Positions 24,684-31,483 of a stretch of DNA of 34,849 bases are shown here, in pieces. Origin of the DNA: Bacteroidales bacterium. GTDB taxonomy: Bacteria; Bacteroidota; Bacteroidia; Bacteroidales; UBA10428. The notes under the pieces were generated by a model. That model saw nothing but the letters and a program-made list of their open reading frames with translations. It did no database searches and was not told the DNA's origin. Made by a program: the position numbers and the translations under genes. Positions within the stretch are counted from its first letter, which is position 1. The number at the start of each line of letters is the position of its first letter. The stretch is from assembly GCA_035299085.1 (NCBI GenBank), contig DATGXG010000037.1, positions 1-34,849 of the forward strand, given 5' to 3'.

Positions 24684-26579
24684 TTATTTTGAGATATTGT
24701 ACTTCTTCATTTTAAGATACAGCGTATTGCGGCTTAAACCAAGTGCCGATGCCACCCTGGATATATTATTTTCAAAATGATCCAGTGCTTTCTGAATGGT
24801 CGCCTTTTCTATTTCTTCCAGATTCCAGGTAACGACTCCCTCAAAATGAGTGTCCGGAATTATATTATTCGAAATACCACCAGCGGGAATATCATTTGTT
24901 GGTATTCTACCCCCCAGTATAACTGCTTTTTCAATCACGTTTTCGAGTTCCCTTACATTTCCCGGCCAGTTGTATTGTACCAGAGCTTCCATGGCACCGG
25001 GTTGCAGTTCGGGGATTGGTATTTCAAACTTCGATGCTTTTATCTTAAGAAAGAAATGAACCAGAGGAACAATATCCTCCCTTCGTTCCCGCAATGGCGG
25101 CACTTTCACTTCGATCACATTAATCCGGTAATACAGATCGAGCCTGAACCGTCCTGCTTTGACTTCTTCGTCCAGGTTCTTATTTGTAGCCGCAATAATG
25201 CGTACATCAACGGGGATGGGTTTTTCACTTCCCACCCTGGTCACCGCCTTTTCCTGGATGGCCCTGAGAAGTTTGACCTGCATATCCAGCGGCATTTCGC
25301 CAATTTCATCAAGAAAAAGGGTACCGTTATCCGCAAGTTCAAATCTTCCGGGTCGCCCTCCTTTTCGGGCGCCCGTAAAAGCACCTTCGGCATAACCGAA
25401 TAGTTCACTTTCAATGAGTGACTCACTGATGGCCCCGCAGTTGATGGCAACAAAGGCTGCATCGTGGCGGGGACTTTCATGATGAATCGACTGGGCAATG
25501 ATTTCCTTACCGGTCCCGGTTTCACCTGTAATCAGTACTGTACTGGGTTTACGGGCAATTGTTTTGCAATATCGCACAAGGCTTTTCACTGCCTCGCTTT
25601 CGCCAATGAAATCATTAAAAGTATATCTCGTATTATGACCTGCGTATTGATTGATCATCTGGAGGATATCGCTATATTCCCTGAATGCCAGAAGATATCC
25701 GGGTATCTCCCCATCTTTTGTACGAATCACATAGGCACTGAAAAGAAATTTTTCTTTCAGTTTGGGAATACTGAATCTTCCTTCAATCTCAAGATAGGAT
25801 TCACCGGCAAGAATTTTCTGTCTTACTTCCTTCCAGTCCCTGAAAATACTGTCGATCGGGATATTGATCAGGTGAAGTCTGCGGATATTCACAGAACGGC
25901 AGGCCGTGTCATTCACCCATAAGATATCGTCATTCAGGTCAATCGCAAACAGTCCGTAAGCCAGGTTATTCATCATGGCAAAAGCGAACTGGTTTGAATT
26001 GTTCAGTTGTTTTTCAATATTGGCGTTATTCATCCTGTATTCCACGGCGCTCACGGCTGCAACTACAAGGCCAAGCGTATGCGGATGGACCAGTTTGCTG
26101 CTTCCTGTAAGGTTAAGCGTTCCTGCAATAGCGCCGTTCAGGTCGTGTATCGGTGCAGCCGAACAGGTCCATTTATGATAGGCCGAAATGAAGTGTTCTG
26201 TGGCAGTTACCTGCACCGGACTGTTTTCGGAAATGGCGGTTCCCATGGCATTGGTGCCAATGCTTTTCTCATCCATGTAAGCGCCCTGGATCATTTTCTG
26301 TTTCCTTGCCTCCTCAAGAGGTTCCGTATCGCCATTGACTTCCAGGATACAGCCGTTTTTGTCGGTAAGGATGATGATAAAACCAGTTCCCCGGAGGAAT
26401 TGGTAAAGGTCTTCCATAACCGGGATTGTAATGGTGAGCAATTCCTCATTTTCTTTGAGAACCTTTTTAAGATCGGCATCAGCCAGTATCTTCCGCGAAA
26501 CAGAAGATTCTGCTTTTATGCCGTATTCAATGCTGCGTTTGTGAGAATGCTGAATGATTTCCTTGTGCGACTTTGCCAT
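24684..26579 (-). CDS. AcoR-like sigma-54-dependent transcriptional activator (GAF-PAS-AAA+-Fis)
   Basis: A 631-residue activator. Residues 50-185 form an AcoR-type GAF region (LTDKNGCILEVNGD; DEKSIGTNAMGTAISE; HKWTCSAAPIHDLNGAIAGTLNLTG). Residues 200-310 look like a PAS domain. The AAA+ domain (about 322-560) shows Walker A GETGTGKE (352-359), an intact GAFTGA loop (399-404), Walker B LFLDEIGEMP and YNWPGNVRELENVIEKA. The C-terminal Fis-type helix-turn-helix (about 590-631) is NISRVASALGLSRNTLYLKMKK. It has no receiver domain, so it probably senses a small molecule directly. In known systems AcoR-like proteins control acetoin or alcohol metabolism. Its place just upstream of adhE, with a -24/-12 promoter and palindromes between, makes adhE the likely target. 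Confidence 0.92.
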   Translation of the reverse strand: MAKSHKEIIQHSHKRSIEYGIKAESSVSRKILADADLKKVLKENEELLTITIPVMEDLYQFLRGTGFIIILTDKNGCILEVNGDTEPLEEARKQKMIQGAYMDEKSIGTNAMGTAISENSPVQVTATEHFISAYHKWTCSAAPIHDLNGAIAGTLNLTGSSKLVHPHTLGLVVAAVSAVEYRMNNANIEKQLNNSNQFAFAMMNNLAYGLFAIDLNDDILWVNDTACRSVNIRRLHLINIPIDSIFRDWKEVRQKILAGESYLEIEGRFSIPKLKEKFLFSAYVIRTKDGEIPGYLLAFREYSDILQMINQYAGHNTRYTFNDFIGESEAVKSLVRYCKTIARKPSTVLITGETGTGKEIIAQSIHHESPRHDAAFVAINCGAISESLIESELFGYAEGAFTGARKGGRPGRFELADNGTLFLDEIGEMPLDMQVKLLRAIQEKAVTRVGSEKPIPVDVRIIAATNKNLDEEVKAGRFRLDLYYRINVIEVKVPPLRERREDIVPLVHFFLKIKASKFEIPIPELQPGAMEALVQYNWPGNVRELENVIEKAVILGGRIPTNDIPAGGISNNIIPDTHFEGVVTWNLEEIEKATIQKALDHFENNISRVASALGLSRNTLYLKMKKYNISK

Positions 26580-26656
26580 TCCTTTACAACTAAATTCCGG
26601 GCAAAGTTAAAAAACTCACCGGCAGAAATACAAAAGCTCATAATCATAATTACTAA

Positions 26657-26677
26657 TTAACACGAAGCTTCGGTTAA
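26657..26677. repeat. Bulged palindrome upstream of the AcoR-like gene
   Basis: TTAAC (26657-26661), then A, the perfect palindrome CGAAGCTTCG (26663-26672), then GTTAA (26673-26677). It lies 78 bases upstream of the activator ATG and 14 bases outside the left end of the GxxExxY unit. It could be an operator for the activator's own promoter or a remnant of an insertion; I cannot decide. Confidence 0.4.
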
Positions 26678-26690
26678 CCAGTAATAGTTG

Positions 26691-26724
26691 CTAAAAAATA
26701 ACCACGAATGCACGAATTAAAGAC
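26691..26724 (+). repeat. Left terminal inverted repeat of the GxxExxY unit
   Basis: The arm is CTAAAAAATA followed by ACCACGAATGCACGAATT and AAAGAC. It contains two tandem CACGAAT words. It matches the right arm apart from one A in the A-run (six here, seven there). Confidence 0.9.
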
Positions 26725-26757
26725 TAATAATTAATGTAACCGAATTACACGAATAAG

Positions 26758-26774
26758 CATGAGCTTCGCTCATG
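26758..26774 (+). repeat. Left subterminal hairpin
   Basis: CATGAGC-TTC-GCTCATG: a 7-bp stem with a 3-base loop, 33 bases inside the left arm and 26 bases beyond the stop of the GxxExxY gene. Confidence 0.8.
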
Positions 26775-26800
26775 GCATTGAACCGACATTTAGCAAAGGT

Positions 26801-27175
26801 CTAGATTACAATTCTTTTATAAGTTAATTTGCTTTCTCCAAAGTTGATGATAATAGCAAGCTGATTTCCAGACACTTTAAGGTAATTAATCGCCTGTGCA
26901 ATAAACTCATGGGGAATACCTGATGATGCTTTAATTTCCAATATTATATTGTTTTCTACAACGAAATCAGCATAAAACTTATGATCAAGTATTATGCCCT
27001 TATAGGTAATCTCATATTCTTTTTCTCTTTCATATTCAATTTGTGCTTTTTTCAATTCAAATTCCAATGCATCTTTATATACAATCTCAACAAATCCTGG
27101 ACCGAGATAATTATGAATATTCATGCATATTCCAATAAGCTCATAGGAAATATCTTTATATAACAAATCTGACAT
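26801..27175 (-). CDS. GxxExxY-family protein (PD-(D/E)XK nuclease-like fold)
   Basis: I chose ATG at 27175 (MSDLLYKDISYELIGICM), which fits the family start; the longer frame would begin at TTG. The 124 residues carry the name-giving motif GFVEIVY (27-33) within NYLGPGFVEIVYKDAL. A PD-(D/E)XK-like core follows: D70 in YADFVVE, E80 and K82 in LEIKAS, and HEFIAQAINYL. This superfamily includes many nucleases, but no activity is proven for GxxExxY proteins to my knowledge. The gene is the only one between two terminal inverted repeats, each with an internal hairpin, which raises the idea that it takes part in moving or maintaining the unit. Family call is firm; role is open. Confidence 0.9.
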   Translation of the reverse strand: MSDLLYKDISYELIGICMNIHNYLGPGFVEIVYKDALEFELKKAQIEYEREKEYEITYKGIILDHKFYADFVVENNIILEIKASSGIPHEFIAQAINYLKVSGNQLAIIINFGESKLTYKRIVI

Positions 27176-27248
27176 AACATTGAATTTCAATGATTAAATG
27201 TAAAAAAATGTGAGGGAAAATAATGCATTCATGGCAGCTTTTTGCTCT

Positions 27249-27267
27249 GCATGAGTGAAACTCATGC
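27249..27267 (-). repeat. Right subterminal hairpin
   Basis: The minus strand reads GCATGAGT-TTC-ACTCATGC: an 8-bp stem with the same TTC loop as the left hairpin. The loop-closing pair is T-A here and C-G on the left, so both bases changed together and pairing is kept. Confidence 0.8.
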
Positions 27268-27298
27268 CCATTAGTGAAATTCGTTAAGATTTCTTTTC

Positions 27299-27333
27299 GT
27301 CTTTAATTCGTGCATTCGTGGTTATTTTTTTAG
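27299..27333 (-). repeat. Right terminal inverted repeat of the GxxExxY unit
   Basis: Reverse complement of the left arm with a single extra A in the A-run; the rest, including ACCACGAATGCACGAATT and AAAGAC, is identical. Inside it, 31 bases separate it from the right hairpin. Confidence 0.9.
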
Positions 27334-27357
27334 TTGTTTGCAATATATCCGTTGTTT

Positions 27358-27390
27358 AATAAAAACCACGAAGAGGTTATCTTCGTGGTT
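27358..27390 (-). terminator. Terminator after the VWA-domain gene
   Basis: A perfect 12-bp stem (27362-27373 with 27379-27390) around GGTTA, followed on the minus strand by a T-rich TTATT. It lies 26 bases past the VWA gene stop. Its arm contains AACCACGAA, also found in the nearby terminal repeats, perhaps by chance. Confidence 0.8.
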
Positions 27391-27415
27391 TACTCTATTT
27401 ATTTTATTCGTTAAC

Positions 27416-29293
27416 TCACTCCGCCATGGAGGTAAGGCCGGCTTCGCTGAGTTCTACGAGGCGGATAAACTCTGCCCGGTAACCATCCGTATCACTTCCT
27501 TTCGCACCACGGGCAAGCGACAATACATCTTCATACTCCACATTGCCCTTAAACTCAGAACCCCTCAGCAGCATTCCGAATTCCGCCACAGCAGCCGAGA
27601 ACCTGAAATTTTCAGAAGTTTGATTTATACCCAGTACACTATACGGAATCACTTTGTCGAACAGGATGCTTGAATTGCTTTCCGGTTTTTTATACCTGAG
27701 CTTAACAGTCGCCAGCTCATTGTTATCACCAGCCTGAGGCAATACCTGCACTTTCTGGTATTTCAATTCTCTTGAATCTCCTTTCCTGTTTACCGGCACA
27801 ATTTCATACAAAGCCGTTACACTGTGGCCTGCGCCCATTTCTCCCGCATCCTTTTTATCATTGTCGAAATCTTCCTCATTCAGCAATCGGTTCTCATATC
27901 CAACAAGCCTGTATTCCTTAACATAGGCCGGATTGAATTCAACCTGTATTTTCACATCTTTTGCGATCGTATACAGAGTGCTGCTGAATTCGTTTACAAA
28001 TATCTTTTTAGCTTCCATGAGGTTGTCGATATAGGAATAGTTCCCATTTCCTTTATCTGCTATAATCTCCATTTTATCATCCTTGTAGTTTCCCATTCCA
28101 AAACCGGTAACCGAAATGAATATTTTTTTATCACGGTATGATTCGATCATTCTTTCCATTTCGGCATTGCTTGACGGACCTACGTTGAAATCTCCGTCTG
28201 TCGCAAGAATAATGCGGTTGTTGCCTTCTTTCATGAAATTCTCTTCTGCCACTTCATAAGCCAGCTTAAGTCCGGCAGAACCTGCTGTGGATCCCCCTGC
28301 TTCAAGCCTGTTAAGTGCTTCATTGATTGTCTGCTTCTGATTACCTGGGGTGGAAGGAAGCACAATTCCCGAACTCCCTGCATAAACAACCATTGCTACC
28401 CTGTCTTGCGCCCTTAACTGGCTGACAAGAAGCTTCATTGCCTTTTTTAACAACGGCAGTTTGTTGGGCATGTCCATTGAACCCGAAACATCAATAAGAA
28501 ACACAAGATTACTCGGAGGTACGTCTTTGGTGACCATCTTTTCACCCTGCAATCCTATATGTAAAAGCTTATGATCGCTGTTCCAGGGGCATTCGCCTAA
28601 TTCGGTAATGATCGAAAAAGGATGCCCGTTATCCGGCTGGGGATAATCATAATCGAAATAATTGATCATTTCTTCAATGCGAACTGCATCGGGTACCGGT
28701 TTCTGGCCCTCATTGATGAATCTCCTCACATTGCTGTACGAAGCTGCATCCACATCAATGGAGAATGTTGACAGAGGTTCTTTCAACGGACTCTTATATC
28801 CGTTTTCATTTATAGCAGAATAACCTTCGGTATTGAAGTCCGGTGCCGGGTTACAGTATGCTTTTGAATAGCTCATGGATGGCTGTGATGCTATACCTCT
28901 TATAGCAACACCGGAAGTACGGCCCTGCATTTCTGATTTTGCTGAACTTTTATCACGCCCCCGATGAGAACCGTATCCTACAACCACTACCTCGTCGAGC
29001 TGCGCAACATTTTCTGTCAGCATTACTAGCAAATTCCCCGAAGAATTCACCTTAACTTCTTCCGTATTGTAACCAATGTAAGTAAAAACAAGCACTGCGT
29101 TTTCATCAGTCACCTGTATCGAAAACTCGCCGTTGGCGTCTGTCACAGTTCCCGTTGTGGTTCCCTTTATTACGATATTCACTCCGGGGATAGGATTATT
29201 TGAAGAATCCACCACCTTGCCGGTTATGTGCTGTTGTACTGATCCTGAAGTCATCAGGAATGTAATCACAATCATCAACATTATCTTTTTCAT
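27416..29293 (-). CDS. VWA-domain protein with N-terminal CarboxypepD_reg-like domain (YfbK-like)
   Basis: A 625-residue exported protein. A signal peptide (about 1-20) is followed by a CarboxypepD_reg-like beta-sandwich (about 22-95; ITGKVVDSSNNPIPGVNIVI, GTVTDANGEFSI) and LDEVVVVGYG (99-108), a motif typical of SusC/RagA transporters. Next come a VWA-associated N-region (PLSTFSIDVDAASYSNVRRFI, about 173-193), the VWA domain from about 262 with MIDAS DVSGS (268-272), and a C-terminal DUF3520-like part ending in KGSDTDGYRAEFIRLVELSEAGL. VWA domains bind protein partners through a metal ion. It is divergent from an ECF sigma gene with a 288-base gap, so it may be a target of that sigma factor; this is inference. 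Confidence 0.9.
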   Translation of the reverse strand: MKKIMLMIVITFLMTSGSVQQHITGKVVDSSNNPIPGVNIVIKGTTTGTVTDANGEFSIQVTDENAVLVFTYIGYNTEEVKVNSSGNLLVMLTENVAQLDEVVVVGYGSHRGRDKSSAKSEMQGRTSGVAIRGIASQPSMSYSKAYCNPAPDFNTEGYSAINENGYKSPLKEPLSTFSIDVDAASYSNVRRFINEGQKPVPDAVRIEEMINYFDYDYPQPDNGHPFSIITELGECPWNSDHKLLHIGLQGEKMVTKDVPPSNLVFLIDVSGSMDMPNKLPLLKKAMKLLVSQLRAQDRVAMVVYAGSSGIVLPSTPGNQKQTINEALNRLEAGGSTAGSAGLKLAYEVAEENFMKEGNNRIILATDGDFNVGPSSNAEMERMIESYRDKKIFISVTGFGMGNYKDDKMEIIADKGNGNYSYIDNLMEAKKIFVNEFSSTLYTIAKDVKIQVEFNPAYVKEYRLVGYENRLLNEEDFDNDKKDAGEMGAGHSVTALYEIVPVNRKGDSRELKYQKVQVLPQAGDNNELATVKLRYKKPESNSSILFDKVIPYSVLGINQTSENFRFSAAVAEFGMLLRGSEFKGNVEYEDVLSLARGAKGSDTDGYRAEFIRLVELSEAGLTSMAE

Positions 29294-29384
29294 ATGATCA
29301 ATTTTTTAGTGAAAGAACTTTGATCATAAGGTGCAGATGGGGGAGAATTTCCATAAATGATATAGGGGATTGGAGATAATTCTT

Positions 29385-29429
29385 AGAGACAAGGCTTTGT
29401 TCGGTAGAGACAAGGCACTGCCTTGTCTC
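29385..29429. repeat. AGAGACAAGGC repeat: direct copy plus 11-bp palindrome
   Basis: AGAGACAAGGC occurs at 29385-29395 and 29406-29416. The second copy pairs with TGCCTTGTCTC (29419-29429) to give an 11-bp stem with a 1-base centre. There is no T-run on either side, so it is not a simple terminator. It shares its outer GAGAC...GTCTC frame with two palindromes inside the anti-sigma gene. Confidence 0.8.
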
Positions 29430-29503
29430 ATAAAAAATGGATATCAGATAAAACTTAATCACTGCCCTAACCCGGTATACCGGTGTTGACCTGCCCAATT
29501 AAA

Positions 29504-29534
29504 TCTGAAGTTATTTCAAAATTTTTTAAATTTG
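29504..29534 (+). promoter_or_regulatory. Candidate promoter of the ECF sigma gene
   Basis: TAAATTTG at 29527-29534 fits the -7 TAnnTTTG element; TCTG at 29504-29507, 19 bases upstream, is one mismatch from the -33 TTTG. Start would be near 29539, about 43 bases before the chosen ATG, and this supports the start at 29582 over one at 29483. Confidence 0.4.
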
Positions 29535-29581
29535 AAACAATAAATTTTACCCCTATTAAGACAGCGTCCCCATATTCCGGC

Positions 29582-30160
29582 ATGACCGATCCGGAGCTTC
29601 TGGATTTATATCAAAGTAAAAAGGACCTTGAAGCCCTTGGAGCATTATACAAAAGATATATGATCCTTGTATATGGCTTGTGCATGAAGTATCTTAAAAA
29701 CAGGCAAGACGCACAGGATGCGGTAATGCAGATTTTTGAGACCCTTGTTAAAGATGCCCTGCGATTTGAGATCCGGAGTTTTAAGAGTTGGCTATATGGT
29801 GTAAGCCGAAATCATTGCCTTATGAAACTCCGTTATGAAAAAGCAGAAAATAACCGGCTGGATAAATTTTCAGCAGATTTTTTTATGGAAATCAATGACG
29901 ATATGCACCCTGTTGAAAAAGCCGATGATCCCGATGTGCAGGTGCATTTAAAGGATTGCATGGAAAACCTTAAAAAGGAACAGCGCTTATGCGTTGAACT
30001 TTTTTATTATCAGCAGCGATGTTACAAGGAAATCGCAGATGAATTGTCATTCAATGAGAACCAGGTGAAGAGTAATATTCAGAACGGGAAGAGAAATTTG
30101 AAGATATGCCTTGAATCCAAAAACCAATTAAAAAATGTCCGGGAAAATTCCGACATATGA
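29582..30160 (+). CDS. ECF-type RNA polymerase sigma factor
   Basis: I chose ATG at 29582 (MTDPELLDLYQSKKDLEALG), giving 192 residues; the longer frame starts upstream of a candidate promoter and adds unconserved residues. Sigma region 2 spans about 10-90 (LGALYKRYMILVYGLCMKYLKN, DAQDAVMQIFE, FKSWLYGVSRNHCLMKLR). Region 4 spans about 120-175 (DCMENLKKEQRLCVELFYYQQRCYKEIADELSFNENQVKSNIQNGKRNLK). ECF factors redirect RNA polymerase to envelope or uptake genes and are held inactive by an anti-sigma factor. The next gene overlaps this one by 26 bases and has the expected membrane anti-sigma layout. Confidence 0.95.
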   Translation: MTDPELLDLYQSKKDLEALGALYKRYMILVYGLCMKYLKNRQDAQDAVMQIFETLVKDALRFEIRSFKSWLYGVSRNHCLMKLRYEKAENNRLDKFSADFFMEINDDMHPVEKADDPDVQVHLKDCMENLKKEQRLCVELFYYQQRCYKEIADELSFNENQVKSNIQNGKRNLKICLESKNQLKNVRENSDI

Positions 30161-31430
30161 CAGGATATACAGCTACCTGAAAGGTCTGCTATCAAACAGG
30201 GAACGCCATGAACTTGAGAAGGACATGATGCAGGATTCCTTTAATGAAGAGGCTTTTGAAGGGATAAGCCAGCTCTCACATGAAGAGCTGGAGGCCGATA
30301 TGCGACGGATGATGAACCGGCTGGATGAACGGATTCAACCCAAACGGCACGTAAGGATGTTACTGTTTTACAGAATTGCTGCCGGCCTGGCTATCCTTGT
30401 AGCATTATCAACAGCACTTTATTTCCTGTTTCCCGGAAATAAACAGGCACCCTTACTGACCCAGGATGCCGGTAAAGAAAAAGCAGTTTCCGTTCCTGAA
30501 ACCAGCGTTCCCGGCGTTCCGGACCAATCCGCTGACCTGAAATCAGAAACCCGTAAACTAGGAATAACAAGGAAATCCCAAGGTACATCCAATTCTCCTG
30601 CGGAACGAGGTAGAGATGCGATTGATCGCGTCTCTGAGAATAATCCAACTGTCCCTGATAATGATTTACCGGTTAAATCAGAAACAATGAATTCTGACAG
30701 AGACGAGATGAATCGCGTCTCCACGGCGGCCCCGATGGCAGAATACAAAAAGGGGGTATCTGAGGCATCTGTCTCGGATGATTCCTCCTTTGAACAGCAG
30801 TACATCACCGGAAGGGTTCTTGGTATAAACCGGCAGGCGCTTGCCGGTGTATCCATTGCAGACCAGGATACACGCTCGGTTACAAGAACAGATAACCAGG
30901 GTAATTTCAGATTGCCGGTACACAGTTCATCATCAAAGATCGCGTTACGGTACAACGGTTATAAATCAATTGAATTATCACCAAAGGAAATCGCAGGGAA
31001 AGAAATATCAATGAATGAAGACAGGCCTCCCATCAATGATGTGTTGGTTACCAGGTATGGAAAGACAACATCAGCTGCCGGTGAATCACAGGCCAGAGCA
31101 AAAGCCGCTGCTCCTTCAGGCACATACCAGTATTATAAACCTGTCCCTGCCGGTGGATCATTTAAAGCTTTTGAAAACTGGGTGGAGAGCAAAATCGATG
31201 TGGACAAATTTATGGAATTGCTGCCCGGCAACTATAAAATAACAATCAACCTGGTTGTAAACTCTGATGGTACGCTGAACCAGATTTCAGTTAAGGAAGG
31301 AGTACCTCCTGAAGTGGCTGAGGAATATAAGCGTGTGGTTGCCCTGAGTGATGCCTGGCAACCGGCCCGTGCCAATGAAACTCCTATTGATTCTCAGATA
31401 GAGCTGATTTTTTCACTTATCATTCAGTAA
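30135..31430 (+). CDS. Anti-sigma-like membrane protein with CarboxypepD_reg and TonB-like C-terminal domain
   Basis: A 431-residue single-pass protein. The cytoplasmic N-terminus (1-75; YDRIYSYLKGLLSNRERHELEKDMMQDSFNEEAFEGI) resembles short anti-sigma regions of Bacteroidota. A helix (about 79-99) follows. A low-complexity linker of about 120 residues then leads to a CarboxypepD_reg-like domain (about 222-285; ITGRVLGINRQALAGVSI, TRTDNQGNFRLPV) and a C-terminal region (about 335-431; VNSDGTLNQISVKEGVPPEVAEEY) similar to TonB C-terminal domains. The start overlaps the sigma gene by 26 bases, implying coupled translation. Two palindromic DNA repeats lie within the linker and encode RDAIDRVS and RDEMNRVS. 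Anti-sigma function is inferred from position and layout. Confidence 0.78.
   Translation: MSGKIPTYDRIYSYLKGLLSNRERHELEKDMMQDSFNEEAFEGISQLSHEELEADMRRMMNRLDERIQPKRHVRMLLFYRIAAGLAILVALSTALYFLFPGNKQAPLLTQDAGKEKAVSVPETSVPGVPDQSADLKSETRKLGITRKSQGTSNSPAERGRDAIDRVSENNPTVPDNDLPVKSETMNSDRDEMNRVSTAAPMAEYKKGVSEASVSDDSSFEQQYITGRVLGINRQALAGVSIADQDTRSVTRTDNQGNFRLPVHSSSSKIALRYNGYKSIELSPKEIAGKEISMNEDRPPINDVLVTRYGKTTSAAGESQARAKAAAPSGTYQYYKPVPAGGSFKAFENWVESKIDVDKFMELLPGNYKITINLVVNSDGTLNQISVKEGVPPEVAEEYKRVVALSDAWQPARANETPIDSQIELIFSLIIQ
30612..30635. repeat. GAGAC...GTCTC palindrome inside coding sequence, copy 1
   Basis: AGAGATGCGAT-TG-ATCGCGTCTCT: an 11-bp stem with one T/G pair and a 2-base loop. It is read in frame as RDAIDRVS, in the low-complexity linker of the anti-sigma-like protein. 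Confidence 0.85.
30700..30721. repeat. GAGAC...GTCTC palindrome inside coding sequence, copy 2
   Basis: GAGACGAGAT-GA-ATCGCGTCTC: a 10-bp stem with one mismatch. It is read in the same frame as copy 1, giving RDEMNRVS, 88 bases downstream. Confidence 0.8.
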
Positions 31431-31440
31431 ACCGGTTTTT

Positions 31441-31467
31441 TAAAATGCAACCCCTGCAGTGGTTGCA
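31441..31467 (-). terminator. Probable terminator of the TonB-BlaI-M56 operon
   Basis: A 7-bp stem TGCAACC (31446-31452) with GGTTGCA (31461-31467) lies between convergent genes. On the minus strand it is followed by TTTT. It may also slow plus-strand transcription, but lacks a T-run on that side. Confidence 0.5.
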
Positions 31468-31483
31468 AATCCTCAACACGAAT

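Larger units (their letters stand above)
26691..27333. mobile_element. Putative 643-bp mobile unit: terminal inverted repeats, subterminal hairpins and a GxxExxY gene
   Basis: The unit is bounded by near-perfect inverted repeats of about 34 bp. Each end has, 31-33 bases inside the repeat, a stem-loop of the same form. A single gene fills the middle. The flanks show a 3-base direct match, TTG at 26688-26690 and 27334-27336, which could be a target-site duplication but is short enough to be chance. A third, isolated end of the same design is at 34441-34522. No transposase of a known family is present. Mobility is inferred from structure only; alternatives are a cargo unit moved in trans, or repeats spread by another system. 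Confidence 0.6.

Noticed and set aside
24777..25403. Plus-strand 208-residue frame opposite the AcoR-like gene
   Set aside because: Antisense shadow: the opposite strand encodes well-conserved AAA+ motifs, and this frame has no recognisable family.
26007..26660. Plus-strand 217-residue frame opposite the GAF region of the AcoR-like gene
   Set aside because: Antisense shadow with no domain signal; the minus-strand reading is clearly real.
29407..29429. Terminator at the GAGACAAGGC palindrome
   Set aside because: No T-run follows on either strand, and it lies between divergent genes where no transcript should end.
29298..29498. Minus-strand 66-residue frame upstream of the VWA gene
   Set aside because: It consists largely of the GAGACAAGGC palindrome translated (CLVSTEQSLVS) and has no conserved features.
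30419..30955. Minus-strand 178-residue frame inside the anti-sigma gene
   Set aside because: Shadow caused by the low-complexity linker; the plus frame overlaps the sigma gene as expected and has domains at both ends.
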